Of a stretch of 64,000 nt of DNA, positions 55,994-64,000 are shown one piece after another (the stretch's first letter is position 1; each line of letters begins with the position of its first letter). The translations under genes and the position numbers were made by a program. This DNA comes from SPDF01 sp963812085 (GTDB lineage: Bacteria; Gemmatimonadota; Gemmatimonadetes; Gemmatimonadales; GWC2-71-9). The notes under the pieces were generated by a model. That model searched no databases, was not told the DNA's origin, and saw only the letters and a list, made by a program, of their open reading frames with translations. The stretch spans positions 310,001 through 374,000 of the forward strand of contig CAWETL010000009.1 in NCBI GenBank assembly GCA_963812085.1. Reading direction: 5' to 3'.

Positions 55994-57579
55994 CAGGCCA
56001 CCTCCTTGCCGTCGAGCGCGCGGCGGCGCCAGGCCGCCTTGATCAGCCAGAGCTGGAAGAGCAGGATGGCCACCATGAAGCCCCGCGACACCCAGCGCAC
56101 CGTATGCTGGTCCTGGGGAATGCTGGTCATCAGGAACGTCGGCACCGCCTCCTGGACCGTCCACCAGGTCATCATGATGAGCAGGAAGAGGGGGGTGACA
56201 TACGTCATGACGAACTTGAAGATGCGCGGGATCCGGATGCTGGCGCCCTCGTGGATCTCCTCCCACATCTTGTCGGGGCCCATGACCCAGACGAACAGGA
56301 TGGTCTCGACCAGCGCCAGGATGACCAGCCCGAAGGTGCCGGCCCAGTAGTCCCACTCGTCGAGGAAGCCGCGCGTGTAGTACACGATGTGCAGCAGGCC
56401 GACCCCCGTCGCGATGATCCCCAGCGTCCAGGCCGTCCGCTTCCGGGTCCAGCCGAAGTTCTCCTCGACAAAGGAGAGCGCCGGGGTGGCCATGGCCACC
56501 GAGGAGGTGATGCCCGCAAAGAACAGCAGGCCGAACCACATCACGCCGGCCGCGGCGGCCACCGCCGGCCCGCCCGGAATCTGGTTGAACACCAGCGGCA
56601 TGGCGATGAAGCCCAGGTCGAAGCTCCCGCCCTTGGCGATGGCGGTGGCGCCGGCGACGCCGAAGAAGGTCACGATGGCCGGAATCGCGAGCGAACCGCC
56701 CAGCACCACCTCGGCGGTCTCGTTGGTCGCGGCCGTCGCGATCCCGGAGAGCGCGAGGTCGTCCTTCTTCGTCAGGTAGCTCGCGTAGGCGTGGAGCGAG
56801 CCCATGCCGACCGACAGGGTGAAGAAGATCTGGCCGGTGGCCGCCAGCCACACCTTGGGGTTGCCGAGGAGGCTCCAGTTCGGCGTGTACATGAAGTTGA
56901 GGCCGTCGATCGGGCTCGAGTGAGTCAGCACCCCGTCCACCATCACGTCGTGCGTGCCGAGGGTGAGCACGCGCACCACGAGAATGGCCCCGAAGAGGAA
57001 CAGGATCGGCATGCCGATCTTGGCCAGCCGCTCGATGCCGGCGGTGAGCCCCTTGCTGACGACCCAGAAGTTGACGGCGATCGTGATGAAGAAGAACAGG
57101 AACGGCGTCCAGAACCCGTGCACGGTGCCGTTCTGCAGGTCCACGTAGGATCGGAAATAGCCCTGCATGGCCGCCTGGTCGAGCCCCTGCGTGGCGCCGC
57201 GCAGCGACGCCCAGGTCCAGGCGAGGGTCCACGACTCGATGTAGCAGTAGTAGATCAGCACCACCACCGGCATGAAGAGCCCGAGCACGCCGAGGTACTT
57301 GGCGACCGGGTGCTTCCAGATGCTCTCGAACATTCCGGGCACCGAGCCGTGGCCCTTGAGCCCGCCGTGGCGCCCGACCCCCCACTCGATCCACATCAGC
57401 GGGATGCCGACGAGGAGGAAGGCGATGAAGTAGGGGATCATGAACGTCCCGCCGCCGTTCTCGACCGCCTGCCGCGGGAAGCGGAGGAAGTTGCCGAGCC
57501 CGACGGCATTGCCCGCCATGGCCAGGATCAGGCCGATGCGGGATCCCCAGGCTTCGCGGGTTGGTGCGGAGTCGCTCAC
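55993..57579 (-). CDS. Sodium:neurotransmitter symporter (NSS/SNF) family transporter
   Basis: 528 residues with about 12 transmembrane helices. The NSS signatures GNAVGLGNFLRFP (first helix) and the conserved FFTLSVGMGSLHAYASYL lie in the sodium/substrate region. It imports an amino acid with sodium. GTG start 57579 with GGAG about 8 nt upstream. It follows guaB across a GC-rich hairpin and overlaps its MetS-like subunit. Confidence 0.92.
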   Translation of the reverse strand: MSDSAPTREAWGSRIGLILAMAGNAVGLGNFLRFPRQAVENGGGTFMIPYFIAFLLVGIPLMWIEWGVGRHGGLKGHGSVPGMFESIWKHPVAKYLGVLGLFMPVVVLIYYCYIESWTLAWTWASLRGATQGLDQAAMQGYFRSYVDLQNGTVHGFWTPFLFFFITIAVNFWVVSKGLTAGIERLAKIGMPILFLFGAILVVRVLTLGTHDVMVDGVLTHSSPIDGLNFMYTPNWSLLGNPKVWLAATGQIFFTLSVGMGSLHAYASYLTKKDDLALSGIATAATNETAEVVLGGSLAIPAIVTFFGVAGATAIAKGGSFDLGFIAMPLVFNQIPGGPAVAAAAGVMWFGLLFFAGITSSVAMATPALSFVEENFGWTRKRTAWTLGIIATGVGLLHIVYYTRGFLDEWDYWAGTFGLVILALVETILFVWVMGPDKMWEEIHEGASIRIPRIFKFVMTYVTPLFLLIMMTWWTVQEAVPTFLMTSIPQDQHTVRWVSRGFMVAILLFQLWLIKAAWRRRALDGKEVA

Positions 57580-57606
57580 GGATGCTCCGAAATAAGCAGG
57601 AAACGG

Positions 57607-57631
57607 CCGGGGCGCGCGGCGCGCGCCCCGG
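57607..57631 (-). terminator. GC-rich hairpin after guaB
   Basis: A perfect 11-bp stem CCGGGGCGCGC/GCGCGCCCCGG with a 3-nt loop lies 8 nt after the guaB stop (minus strand). It is followed only by CCGTTTCC, a weak U-run, so it is a terminator candidate. Confidence 0.55.
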
Positions 57632-57639
57632 CTGACGCG

Positions 57640-59098
57640 TCAGGCGCTGTAGTTCGGCGCCTCTCGGGTGATCGTCACGTCGTGGGGGTGAGACTCGCGG
57701 AGGCCGGCGCTGGTGATCTGCACCATTTGCACGTCCCGCGCGAGGGCGGAAATGTCGGCGGCGCCGCAGTAGCCCATGCCGCTCCGGAGCCCGCCCGCCA
57801 TCTGGAAGATGACGTCGGCCACGGGGCCCTTGTAGGGCACGCGGCCCTCGATGCCCTCGGGCACCAGCTTGGACGGCGCCATCTCGCCCTGCTGGAAGTA
57901 CCGGTCGGCGCTGCCGTCCTGCATGGCGGCCAGGCTCCCCATGCCGCGAATGACCTTGAAGCGACGTCCTTCGGCGAGCACCGACTCGCCGGGGCTCTCC
58001 TCGGTGCCGGCCAGCATCGCGCCCATCATGCAGCAGGCGGCGCCGGAGGCCAGCGCCTTGACCACGTCGCCGGAGTACTTGATGCCGCCGTCGGCGATGA
58101 CCGGCACGTCGCCGGCGCCGCGCACGGCGTCCATGATGGCGGTGACCTGCGGCATGCCCACGCCGGTCACCACGCGCGTGGTGCAGATGCTGCCCGGGCC
58201 CGACGCCGACCTTCACGGCGTCGGCGCCGCGCCGCACGATCTCGCGGGCTCCCTCCTCGGTGGCCACGTTGCCCGCCACCAGCTGGACGTCGGGGAACGC
58301 GTCCCGGAGCAGCGCGAGCGTCTCGAGCACCCCTTCGCTGTGCCCGTGCGCCGAGTCGATGACCAGGACGTCGGCCCCCGCGTCCACCAGCGCGCGGGCC
58401 CGCACCTTGGCGTCGGGCGTGCCGCCCACCGCCGCGGCCACCCGGAGCCGCCCGTGCTGGTCCTTGTTGGCGTCGGGGTGCGCCATCCGCTTGAAGATGT
58501 CCTTGACGGTGATCAGCCCGCGGAGGACACCGCCGGCGTCCACCACCGGGAGCTTCTCGATCCGGTGCCGGGCGAGGATGCGTTCGGCCTCCTCGAGCGT
58601 GGTGCCCACGGGAGCGGTGACCAGGTTGTTCTTGGTCATCGCCTCCCGGATCGGCTGGGTCAGGTTGCGCTCGAACTGGAGGTCGCGGTTGGTCACGATG
58701 CCGATCAGCCGGCCCTCGGCGTCCACGATCGGCACGCCCGAAATCCGGAAGCGGCTCATCAGCGCCGCGGCCTCGCGGAGCGGCCGGTCGGGGCCGAGCG
58801 TGATCGGGTTGAGGATCATCCCGCTCTCGCTCCGCTTGACCCGGTCCACCTCGGCGGCCTGCCGGTCGATGGCCATGTTCTTGTGGAGGACCCCGATCCC
58901 GCCGGCGCGCGCCATCGCGATCGCCATCTCGGATTCGGTGACGGTGTCCATGGCGGCGGAGACGAGCGGAATGTTGAGCGGGATGGTGCGGGTGAAGCGG
59001 GAGTGGGTCTTGACGTCGCGCGGATGGACGGTCGAATGCCGCGGGACGAGCAGCACGTCGTCGAAGGTCAGTCCGACGGTGGGACGGATGGTGGCCAT
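57640..59098 (-). pseudogene. guaB: IMP dehydrogenase, one-base frameshift
   Basis: Two frames together encode a 485-residue IMPDH. The N-terminal frame (ATG 59098, MATIRPTVGLTFDDVLLVP) covers the first barrel half and both CBS domains to VKVGVGPG. One extra base near 58192 then shifts the frame. Deleting it restores GPGSICTTRVVTG with the catalytic Cys, and the C-terminal frame continues (ADGGIKYSGD, MMGAMLAGTEE, YKGPVADVIFQMAGGLRSGMGYCG). With one base removed the gene has exactly 486 codons. IMPDH is needed for guanine nucleotide synthesis, so a sequence error is likely. Confidence 0.92.
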
Positions 59099-59186
59099 CA
59101 GGTCGGGGACTCCGTATGCACGGCGGCCCACCGGTGGCGCGGCGCGCCCGGGGGGCCGGATTGGATCGTGGGGGGTACCATCACGA

Positions 59187-59215
59187 AGGATACGGAGCGG
59201 TCCGCCCTAAATCAA
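59187..59215 (-). promoter_or_regulatory. Promoter upstream of guaB
   Basis: Minus strand: TTGATT (59215-59210), exactly 17 bp, TATCCT (59192-59187). A predicted leader of about 80 nt precedes the guaB ATG at 59098. The -35 box overlaps the stop of the preceding gene. Confidence 0.5.
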
Positions 59216-59643
59216 GGCGAGGCGGGACCTCCGCCGTCGGCCTTGGGCGGGGCCGGCTTGGGAGGAGCCGCGGACGCCGGCTTGGGCGGAGTCACGGCGG
59301 GCTTGGCGGCCTCGGGCGCCCCGGCCTGGACGGCAGGCGGCTTCCCTTCCGCGGCGCGCACCGCCTCTTCCACCACCGACTTGCCGGCGGCGGCGAAGCC
59401 CTTCATCACCTTGGCCGCGCTGTCCATCGCGCCGATCGTGCCGCTGATGGCCTGGATGGGGAGCTTGCCGGCGCGCATCGTGTCCTCCACCCGCTCCGTG
59501 AACCTGGCGAACATCCCGGTGGGCGTGGCCCGCTCCGCGAACTTGCTCTCGAGGAACTCCACGTAGTCGAGCACCTGGTACCCCCGCTCGTCGCTCAGCG
59601 CTTCGAGGCGGCGGAGAATGCGCTGCATGAGCAAGTCGTTCAT
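59212..59643 (-). CDS. Small helical protein with Pro/Ala-rich tail
   Basis: 143 residues. N-terminal helices (LMQRILRRLEALSDERGYQVLDYVEFLESKF) resemble DUF2281-like short helical proteins. The second half is Ala/Pro/Lys-rich (KPAVTPPKPASAAPPKPAPPK). No catalytic motif. ATG overlaps the stop of the SH3 gene by 4 nt (ATGA), so they are co-translated. Confidence 0.65.
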   Translation of the reverse strand: MNDLLMQRILRRLEALSDERGYQVLDYVEFLESKFAERATPTGMFARFTERVEDTMRAGKLPIQAISGTIGAMDSAAKVMKGFAAAGKSVVEEAVRAAEGKPPAVQAGAPEAAKPAVTPPKPASAAPPKPAPPKADGGGPASP

Positions 59644-60686
59644 CGTGTCCCTCCCGTCGAGTCCACCACCTGCACCAGCTCGAGTACCGGCGTGGGCAGG
59701 TATCGCGTCTGTGCCGCCCGGAGCCGGCCCCGCACCGTGAACTCCTGCAGTGGCGTGGCCGCCTGGAACGTCGGTAGCTGCTGGGCCGTGACGATCACGT
59801 AGACGAAGCCCGGCTCCGGAAGGGGCCCGCGGGTCAGCAGGTACTTCGCGCCGCTGGGAATCTCGGGCCTGAGTTCGTCGGCGGTCTGGATGCTGATGAA
59901 CTGCACCTTCCACTCCAGCAGCTGCCCGACGTATTTGCCGGGATTGGCGCGGACCTGCGCGACCGTGACGCCCGGGATCGCCGCGCTGGCCGGCTCGGAG
60001 AGGTCGGCCTCCCGCACCCACCCCTGCAGCTGGACCTGCACCCACTCCCCGCTCCGCCCGATGACCTGGCCAGTCGTGCCCGGCGCGAGCGTCGCGAGGG
60101 CCGCCCCGTCCGGCTCGAGGGTGAGCGGCGTGGCCCGCGTGGTGGCGACGCGATCCGGGGTGGAGTCCGCCGCCGCATTCGTGGAGTCGCGGGCCGCGGG
60201 GGCGGCGGCCTTGCCCGCGGACCGCGACGCGGCCGGCACGCCGCCCAGCGCCTTCCCGCTCACCCAGCCGCTCCGCCGGACGTGGGTCCACTTGCCCTGG
60301 GTCCCGACCCGGTCGAGGAGGGCGCCGTTCTCGAGCCGGCCGAGGACCGCCCCGTTGGGCGCCCCGCGCAGGTTCTCTCCGTTGGGCGCCGTGATCGCCA
60401 CCTCGAATCCGTCCCGCGTACTGGCGCCGGTGGACGGGGTATAGACCCAGCCGTCGATGGTGACCGACGTCCAGTCTCCCTGTGCCTTGCTCACCGTCAC
60501 TGCTGTTCCGGCGTTCAGCGTGCCGAGCACCGTGCCCCCGGGCTCCTTCCGGAAGGCCGCGGATTGGTTGATCCGCGCCTGCGCGGCGAGGGCGGCGGGC
60601 GCCACGACAAGGGCGAGCGCCACGAGCCCCGCCCAGACTGGTAGGCGGGGAAGCGCGGGACTAGATTGCGGCGCGGAGTAAGTCAC
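59640..60686 (-). CDS. Secreted SH3-like domain protein
   Basis: 348 residues. A signal sequence ends about AQARI. Three SH3b-like units are suggested by repeated G-x-W-T/V and GWV motifs (DWTSVTIDGWVYTP, KWTHVRRSGWVSG, EWVQVQLQGWVRE), which commonly bind peptidoglycan. A C-terminal beta domain follows (GKYVGQLLEWKVQFIS). GTG start 60686 is fixed by an excellent promoter 8 nt upstream. Confidence 0.8.
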   Translation of the reverse strand: MTYSAPQSSPALPRLPVWAGLVALALVVAPAALAAQARINQSAAFRKEPGGTVLGTLNAGTAVTVSKAQGDWTSVTIDGWVYTPSTGASTRDGFEVAITAPNGENLRGAPNGAVLGRLENGALLDRVGTQGKWTHVRRSGWVSGKALGGVPAASRSAGKAAAPAARDSTNAAADSTPDRVATTRATPLTLEPDGAALATLAPGTTGQVIGRSGEWVQVQLQGWVREADLSEPASAAIPGVTVAQVRANPGKYVGQLLEWKVQFISIQTADELRPEIPSGAKYLLTRGPLPEPGFVYVIVTAQQLPTFQAATPLQEFTVRGRLRAAQTRYLPTPVLELVQVVDSTGGTR

Positions 60687-60694
60687 AGACAGGC

Positions 60695-60723
60695 ATTGTA
60701 GAAACAGCGGAGAGGCATGTCAA
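60695..60723 (-). promoter_or_regulatory. Consensus promoter of the SH3 protein gene
   Basis: Minus strand: TTGACA (60723-60718), exactly 17 bp, TACAAT (60700-60695), then 8 nt to the GTG at 60686. It is the best sigma70 match in the window. Its -35 box overlaps the gpmI start codon on the other strand. Confidence 0.75.
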
Positions 60724-62273
60724 ACGCCAGCGGCCCGGCGCGCCAGGTGGTTCTCGTGGTGCTTGACGGGTGGGGCTACCGGCCGGAGCGCGAAGGCAAC
60801 GCCATCGAGCTCGCCCGGACTCCCACCTGGCACCGGCTGTGGAACTCCTCGCCGCGGACCCTGCTCGACGCCAGCGGCCTGGCGGTGGGCCTTCCCGAAG
60901 GACAGATGGGCAACAGCGAGGTCGGGCACCTCAACCTCGGCGCCGGCCGGGTGGTGCCGCAGGACCTCGTGCGCATCTCCCACAGCATCCGCAGCGGGGA
61001 GTTCTTCCGGCTCGAGCCGTTGGTGAACCTCTGCGCGCGGCTCCGCGAAACCGGCGGCACGCTCCATCTCATGGGCCTGCTCGGCGCCGGGGGTGTGCAC
61101 GCCATCGACGAGCACCTCCTCGCGGCGGTCGAGATGGGCGTCCGCGCCGGCGTCCGGCGCATCGAGGTGCACGGCTTCCTCGACGGGCGCGACTCGCCGC
61201 CCACCTCCGCCGCGGAAGTGGTGGACCGGCTCGCCGCCGACCTCCAGCGCATCGCGGGGCCCCGGGCCGGCATCGCCACGCTGACCGGCCGCTACTTCGC
61301 GATGGATCGCGACAAGCGCTGGGACCGCACGCGGCTGGCATACGACGCGATGATCCACGGCGTGGGCCGCGCGGAGACCGATCCGGTCCAGGCCGTCCGC
61401 GACGCCTACGGCCGCGGCGAGACCGACGAGTTCATCAAGCCGCTGGTCCTCCAGCGCGACGGCGCGCCGGCAGCCCTGATCCGGAACGGCGACGGCATCT
61501 TTTGCTTCAACTACCGCAGCGACCGGATGCGCCAGATCTGTTCGGCGCTCGCGATCGAGGGATTTCACGGGTTCGACACCGGCCCACGGCCGGCGCTGGC
61601 GGGCCTGGTCACCATGACGCAGTACGACCAGACCTTCCCGTTCCCGCAGGCGTTCGCACCCTTCTCGATGGCGCGGATCGTGGCCGAAGTGCTGGCGGAC
61701 GCGGACCGGACCCAGCTGCGCACGGCGGAAACGGAGAAGTATCCCCACGTGACCTACTTCTTCAACGGCGGGGTCGAGCCGCCCTATCGCGGCGAGGAAC
61801 GGATCCTCGTGCCGTCGCAGAAGGTGGCCACGTACGACCTGGCCCCGGCGATGTCGGCGGAGGGGATCACGGACGTGCTCTGCGGCGCGATCGCGAAGCC
61901 GGCGCACGACTTCATCCTCTGCAACTACGCGAACGCCGACATGGTGGGACACACCGGGGTCGCGCCGGCGATCATCGAGGCCGTGGAAACGATCGACCGG
62001 TGCCTGGCCCGGGTGCTGACGGCCGCCGAGGCGACCGGCGCGACCGTGCTGGTCACGGCCGACCACGGCAACTGCGAGGTGATGGTGGACCCCGTGACGG
62101 GCGGGCCCCACACGGCGCATACCACCAACCCCGTGCCGTTCGTCGGCGTGCGCGCCGGCGCCGGACCGCTCCGCAGCGGCGGCGCCCTGTGCGACGTGGG
62201 CCCGACCATCCTCCGCCTGCTTGGCATCACGCCGCCGCCCGAGATGACGGGCCGCGACCTCCGGGAGCCCTGA
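60717..62273 (+). CDS. gpmI: 2,3-bisphosphoglycerate-independent phosphoglycerate mutase
   Basis: 518 residues. Glycolysis: 3-phosphoglycerate to 2-phosphoglycerate, with two Mn2+. LDGWGYR (first metal site), the nucleophilic Ser in GNSEVGHLNLGAGR, and the C-terminal TADHGNCEVM are all intact. ATG with GGAGAGG just upstream; a TAGATT box lies at 60662-60667, leaving a leader of about 43 nt. It is divergent from the SH3 gene. Confidence 0.97.
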   Translation: MSNASGPARQVVLVVLDGWGYRPEREGNAIELARTPTWHRLWNSSPRTLLDASGLAVGLPEGQMGNSEVGHLNLGAGRVVPQDLVRISHSIRSGEFFRLEPLVNLCARLRETGGTLHLMGLLGAGGVHAIDEHLLAAVEMGVRAGVRRIEVHGFLDGRDSPPTSAAEVVDRLAADLQRIAGPRAGIATLTGRYFAMDRDKRWDRTRLAYDAMIHGVGRAETDPVQAVRDAYGRGETDEFIKPLVLQRDGAPAALIRNGDGIFCFNYRSDRMRQICSALAIEGFHGFDTGPRPALAGLVTMTQYDQTFPFPQAFAPFSMARIVAEVLADADRTQLRTAETEKYPHVTYFFNGGVEPPYRGEERILVPSQKVATYDLAPAMSAEGITDVLCGAIAKPAHDFILCNYANADMVGHTGVAPAIIEAVETIDRCLARVLTAAEATGATVLVTADHGNCEVMVDPVTGGPHTAHTTNPVPFVGVRAGAGPLRSGGALCDVGPTILRLLGITPPPEMTGRDLREP

Positions 62274-62277
62274 CCGC

Positions 62278-62952
62278 ATGCGTCCAGCTTCGCTCGCACT
62301 CCTCCTGATGCTGGGTGCCGCGGCCCCGTTGTCGGCCCAGGCCGGCTATCCGCCCGACGCCTCGCCGTACAAGCCCATCACGAAGAGCCTGTCGGTCACC
62401 GCCCTCGGCGGGTACATCGGCGGCAGCGGCGGCATCCTCGGCGTCGGTCCCCACGACGGCCCGGTGTACGGCGGACGGTTCGGCATTTCCGTCAGCGGGC
62501 CCGTCGAATTCGGCTTCGCGGTCCAGTACGCCGACCTCCAGGGGCGCCTCGTGAAGGCCGACCCCCTGGGCAAGCTGTACCTGAGCAACCTGGTGCCCGA
62601 ACCGATCTGGCTCACCGAGTTCACCACGCAGTTCACGCTGACCGGCGGGAAGACCTGGCATCACCTGGCGCCGTACATCGGGGGCGGCCTCGGCTACGCC
62701 TGGAGGGCCTACACCCCGCAGAGTTCGAACGCGTTCAGCTTCGGCGGCCGGTTCTACCTGGTGCCCTTTGCCGGGACCCGGGTCTTCGTCAACGACCGCG
62801 CCTTCCTGCGCGCGGAAATCCGCGGCGCCTTCTGGAAGCTGGCCTACCCGCCGCCGTACTACGTCGACTACTACGGCCTGCTGCAGTCCTACGCGTACAA
62901 CAACTACCTCTCGAACATCTGGTACCAGGTGGGGTTCGGCTACAGCTTCTGA
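62278..62952 (+). CDS. Small outer-membrane beta-barrel protein
   Basis: 224 residues. Signal peptide ending LSAQ, then alternating amphipathic strands with Gly/aromatic turns (KSLSVTALGGYIGG, FGFAVQYADLQG, HLAPYIGGGLGYAW, YQVGFGYSF). The final aromatic residue is Phe, typical of outer-membrane barrels, and the size suggests about 8 strands. Function unknown. It starts 4 nt after the gpmI stop. Confidence 0.75.
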   Translation: MRPASLALLLMLGAAAPLSAQAGYPPDASPYKPITKSLSVTALGGYIGGSGGILGVGPHDGPVYGGRFGISVSGPVEFGFAVQYADLQGRLVKADPLGKLYLSNLVPEPIWLTEFTTQFTLTGGKTWHHLAPYIGGGLGYAWRAYTPQSSNAFSFGGRFYLVPFAGTRVFVNDRAFLRAEIRGAFWKLAYPPPYYVDYYGLLQSYAYNNYLSNIWYQVGFGYSF

Positions 62953-62967
62953 CCTCGGGGAGGACCG

Positions 62968-63390
62968 GTGCCGGTCTCGCTCACACGCACCGTCGGATTT
63001 CACGCATGGCATCGCTACTGGCGGGCCGACTGGACTCCCGAACAGAACCGCGCCGCCTTCGGCGCGCTGGCCGACCCGCCCGGCCACGACCACCACTACC
63101 GGTGTGCTGTGACCGTCACGGGCCCGCTCGACAGGGCGATGGGCTCGGTCGTCGATCTCCCGCTCCTCGACCGGATCCTGGCCGAGGAGGTCGTCAAACC
63201 GCTCGACGGGACGCATATTGACCGGGACGTGGCCGACTTCCGGCCGGGGGGCACCCTGCCCACCTGTGAAGCGCTGGCTCGGTGGCTGTACGCGCGGATC
63301 GCCCCCCGGCTCCCGGGCGGAACCACCCTCTCCCTGGTCCGCGTGGCGGAGGACGACACCCTGCATGCCGACTGTACCGGACTCGACTGA
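62968..63390 (+). CDS. 6-pyruvoyl-tetrahydropterin synthase/QueD-like protein, atypical
   Basis: 140 residues. GTG start with GGGGAGG upstream. Zinc-ligand-like His are seen in GFHAWHRYW and GHDHHYRC. The C-terminal TCEALARWLYARI fits the PTPS/QueD pattern. The usual catalytic Cys before HGH and the DHxxLN element are missing, so activity is uncertain. It overlaps the fdhD start by 26 nt. Confidence 0.65.
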   Translation: MPVSLTRTVGFHAWHRYWRADWTPEQNRAAFGALADPPGHDHHYRCAVTVTGPLDRAMGSVVDLPLLDRILAEEVVKPLDGTHIDRDVADFRPGGTLPTCEALARWLYARIAPRLPGGTTLSLVRVAEDDTLHADCTGLD

Positions 63391-64000
63391 CCGCCCCGCT
63401 GCTCCCGGCCGCCGCGGCCGCGGTGAGGCGCTGGCCTCCGTCGAGGAGGTGCCGGTCTGGCTCGAGGTGAACCACGTACCCACGGTCACCTGGATGTGCA
63501 CGCCGGAGCTGCTTGAGGAACTGGCGCTGGGGTGGCTGCATGGCGAGGGATACATCACCTCCCTCGACCAGGTCCACCTGCGGCCCTGCGCCACCGACCT
63601 CGGCTTCTGGGCCGACATCCCCGAGGAACGCGTGGCGGCGGTGGCCGCCGAACGACGCCGGCCGGTGCTGGCCTCGGGCTGCGGCGCGGTCTCCACCTTC
63701 CTTGCGGACCCGGCCAGCGTGCCCCCCCACCCGCTGCGCGGTCTTCCGCCCGCCCTCGACGCCATGCGCGAGCGATTCAAGGAGCTCTTCGCCCGCGGCG
63801 CCCGGTACCAGGAGTCCGGCGGAGTGCATGCCGCAGCGCTCACCGACGGGACGACGCTCCTTCAACACGCCGAGGACATCGGCCGCCACAACGCGGTGGA
63901 CAAGGTCCTCGGCGCCGCCCTCCTCGCCCGCCAGCCGGTGACCGGGCTTGGCCTCATGGTGACGGGCCGGATCTCGGCCGAACTGGCCTACAAGGCCGCG
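63365..64000 (+). CDS. fdhD: FdhD-family sulfurtransferase, 3'-truncated by window edge
   Basis: 212 residues visible from ATG 63365. FdhD inserts sulfur into the molybdenum or tungsten cofactor of formate dehydrogenase. VPVWLEVNHVPTVTWMCTPEL, ALGWLHGEGYI, ASGCGAVS (conserved Cys), HAAALTDG, AEDIGRHNAVDKVLG and TGRISAEL are typical. A second Cys that E. coli has three residues after the first is Val here. The final part lies beyond base 64000. No formate dehydrogenase gene is visible. Confidence 0.9.
   Translation, partial: MPTVPDSTDRPAAPGRRGRGEALASVEEVPVWLEVNHVPTVTWMCTPELLEELALGWLHGEGYITSLDQVHLRPCATDLGFWADIPEERVAAVAAERRRPVLASGCGAVSTFLADPASVPPHPLRGLPPALDAMRERFKELFARGARYQESGGVHAAALTDGTTLLQHAEDIGRHNAVDKVLGAALLARQPVTGLGLMVTGRISAELAYKAA

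Noticed and set aside
55862..59131. Single 1089-codon protein spanning guaB, the NSS transporter region and the small subunit
   Set aside because: An artefact of the guaB frameshift: after the break it reads the wrong frame until the 43-residue subunit. Three separate genes fit the families far better.
60720..62279. 519-codon minus-strand open frame opposite gpmI
   Set aside because: Same reason; gpmI on the plus strand carries all catalytic motifs.

Overview
The window is a contiguous, gene-dense stretch of high-GC bacterial chromosome with no phage, insertion sequence, CRISPR array or other obvious island. The gene mix suggests an uncultured, didermic, soil or sediment-type bacterium, and Gemmatimonadota is my best guess (inference only). 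Pointers are a GWxTD-domain protein, FHA-GAF-cyclase and HD-GYP regulators, outer-membrane barrels, many small secreted or lipoprotein genes ending in an A-x-A/Q signal peptide, and UbiA/UbiD/UbiX/MenG genes. A 16S or marker-gene comparison would be needed to settle it.

Layout. 1-9500: protein quality control. It holds the end of dnaK, a DegP/HtrA protease, tRNA-Leu(UAG), a CDGSH protein, then tig-clpP-clpX-ysxC and a secreted protein. 9500-20600: envelope and signalling, with an ApbE lipoprotein, a hexapeptide acyltransferase, a frameshifted hybrid histidine kinase, a beta-helix protein, a Nudix hydrolase, a PilB/GspE ATPase fused to a receiver domain, and a large outer-membrane protein divergent from a lipoprotein. 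20600-31300: an FHA-GAF-cyclase, then a minus-strand operon (HD-GYP regulator, glmM, glmS, dtd, maf), divergent from a Cys/Met PLP enzyme, an M48 peptidase and purD. 31300-36500: cupredoxin, mutM, a half-length UvrC, the GWxTD protein and a small secreted protein.

36500-41300 is a minus-strand cluster: yfcE, then the quinone-type genes menG-ubiA-ubiD-(small Pro-rich gene)-ubiX. 41350-44600 is an ECF sigma factor, its anti-sigma factor and two envelope proteins. 44600-50200: SAM hydrolase, then PPK2-SulP-Ser/Thr kinase. 50270-57580, minus strand: aldehyde dehydrogenase, Mrp, NifU-like, DHH phosphoesterase, an APC permease and an NSS transporter with a tiny accessory subunit. 57640-60690: guaB (frameshifted), a small helical protein and an SH3 protein. 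60717-64000: gpmI, an outer-membrane barrel, a PTPS/QueD-like protein and the start of fdhD.

Three features cut across the genes. First, at least six genes have a TTGnnn-(16 to 19 bp)-TAnnnT promoter whose -10 box lies only 6-10 nt before the start codon, which predicts leaderless or near-leaderless mRNAs. Second, three conserved genes (histidine kinase, ubiA, guaB) are each broken by a single-base indel, which looks more like sequence error than decay. Third, several kinds of short intergenic repeat recur: CACGAAAG-type inverted repeats, GGCGGGGAAGC tracts, GACTGA repeats and a long GTAGGGGCGCAC hairpin.

I did not find a clear new defence or biosynthetic system. The best leads are the leaderless promoter pattern, the repeat families, the ATPase-receiver fusion, the mutM/half-uvrC pair and the PPK2-SulP-kinase unit.
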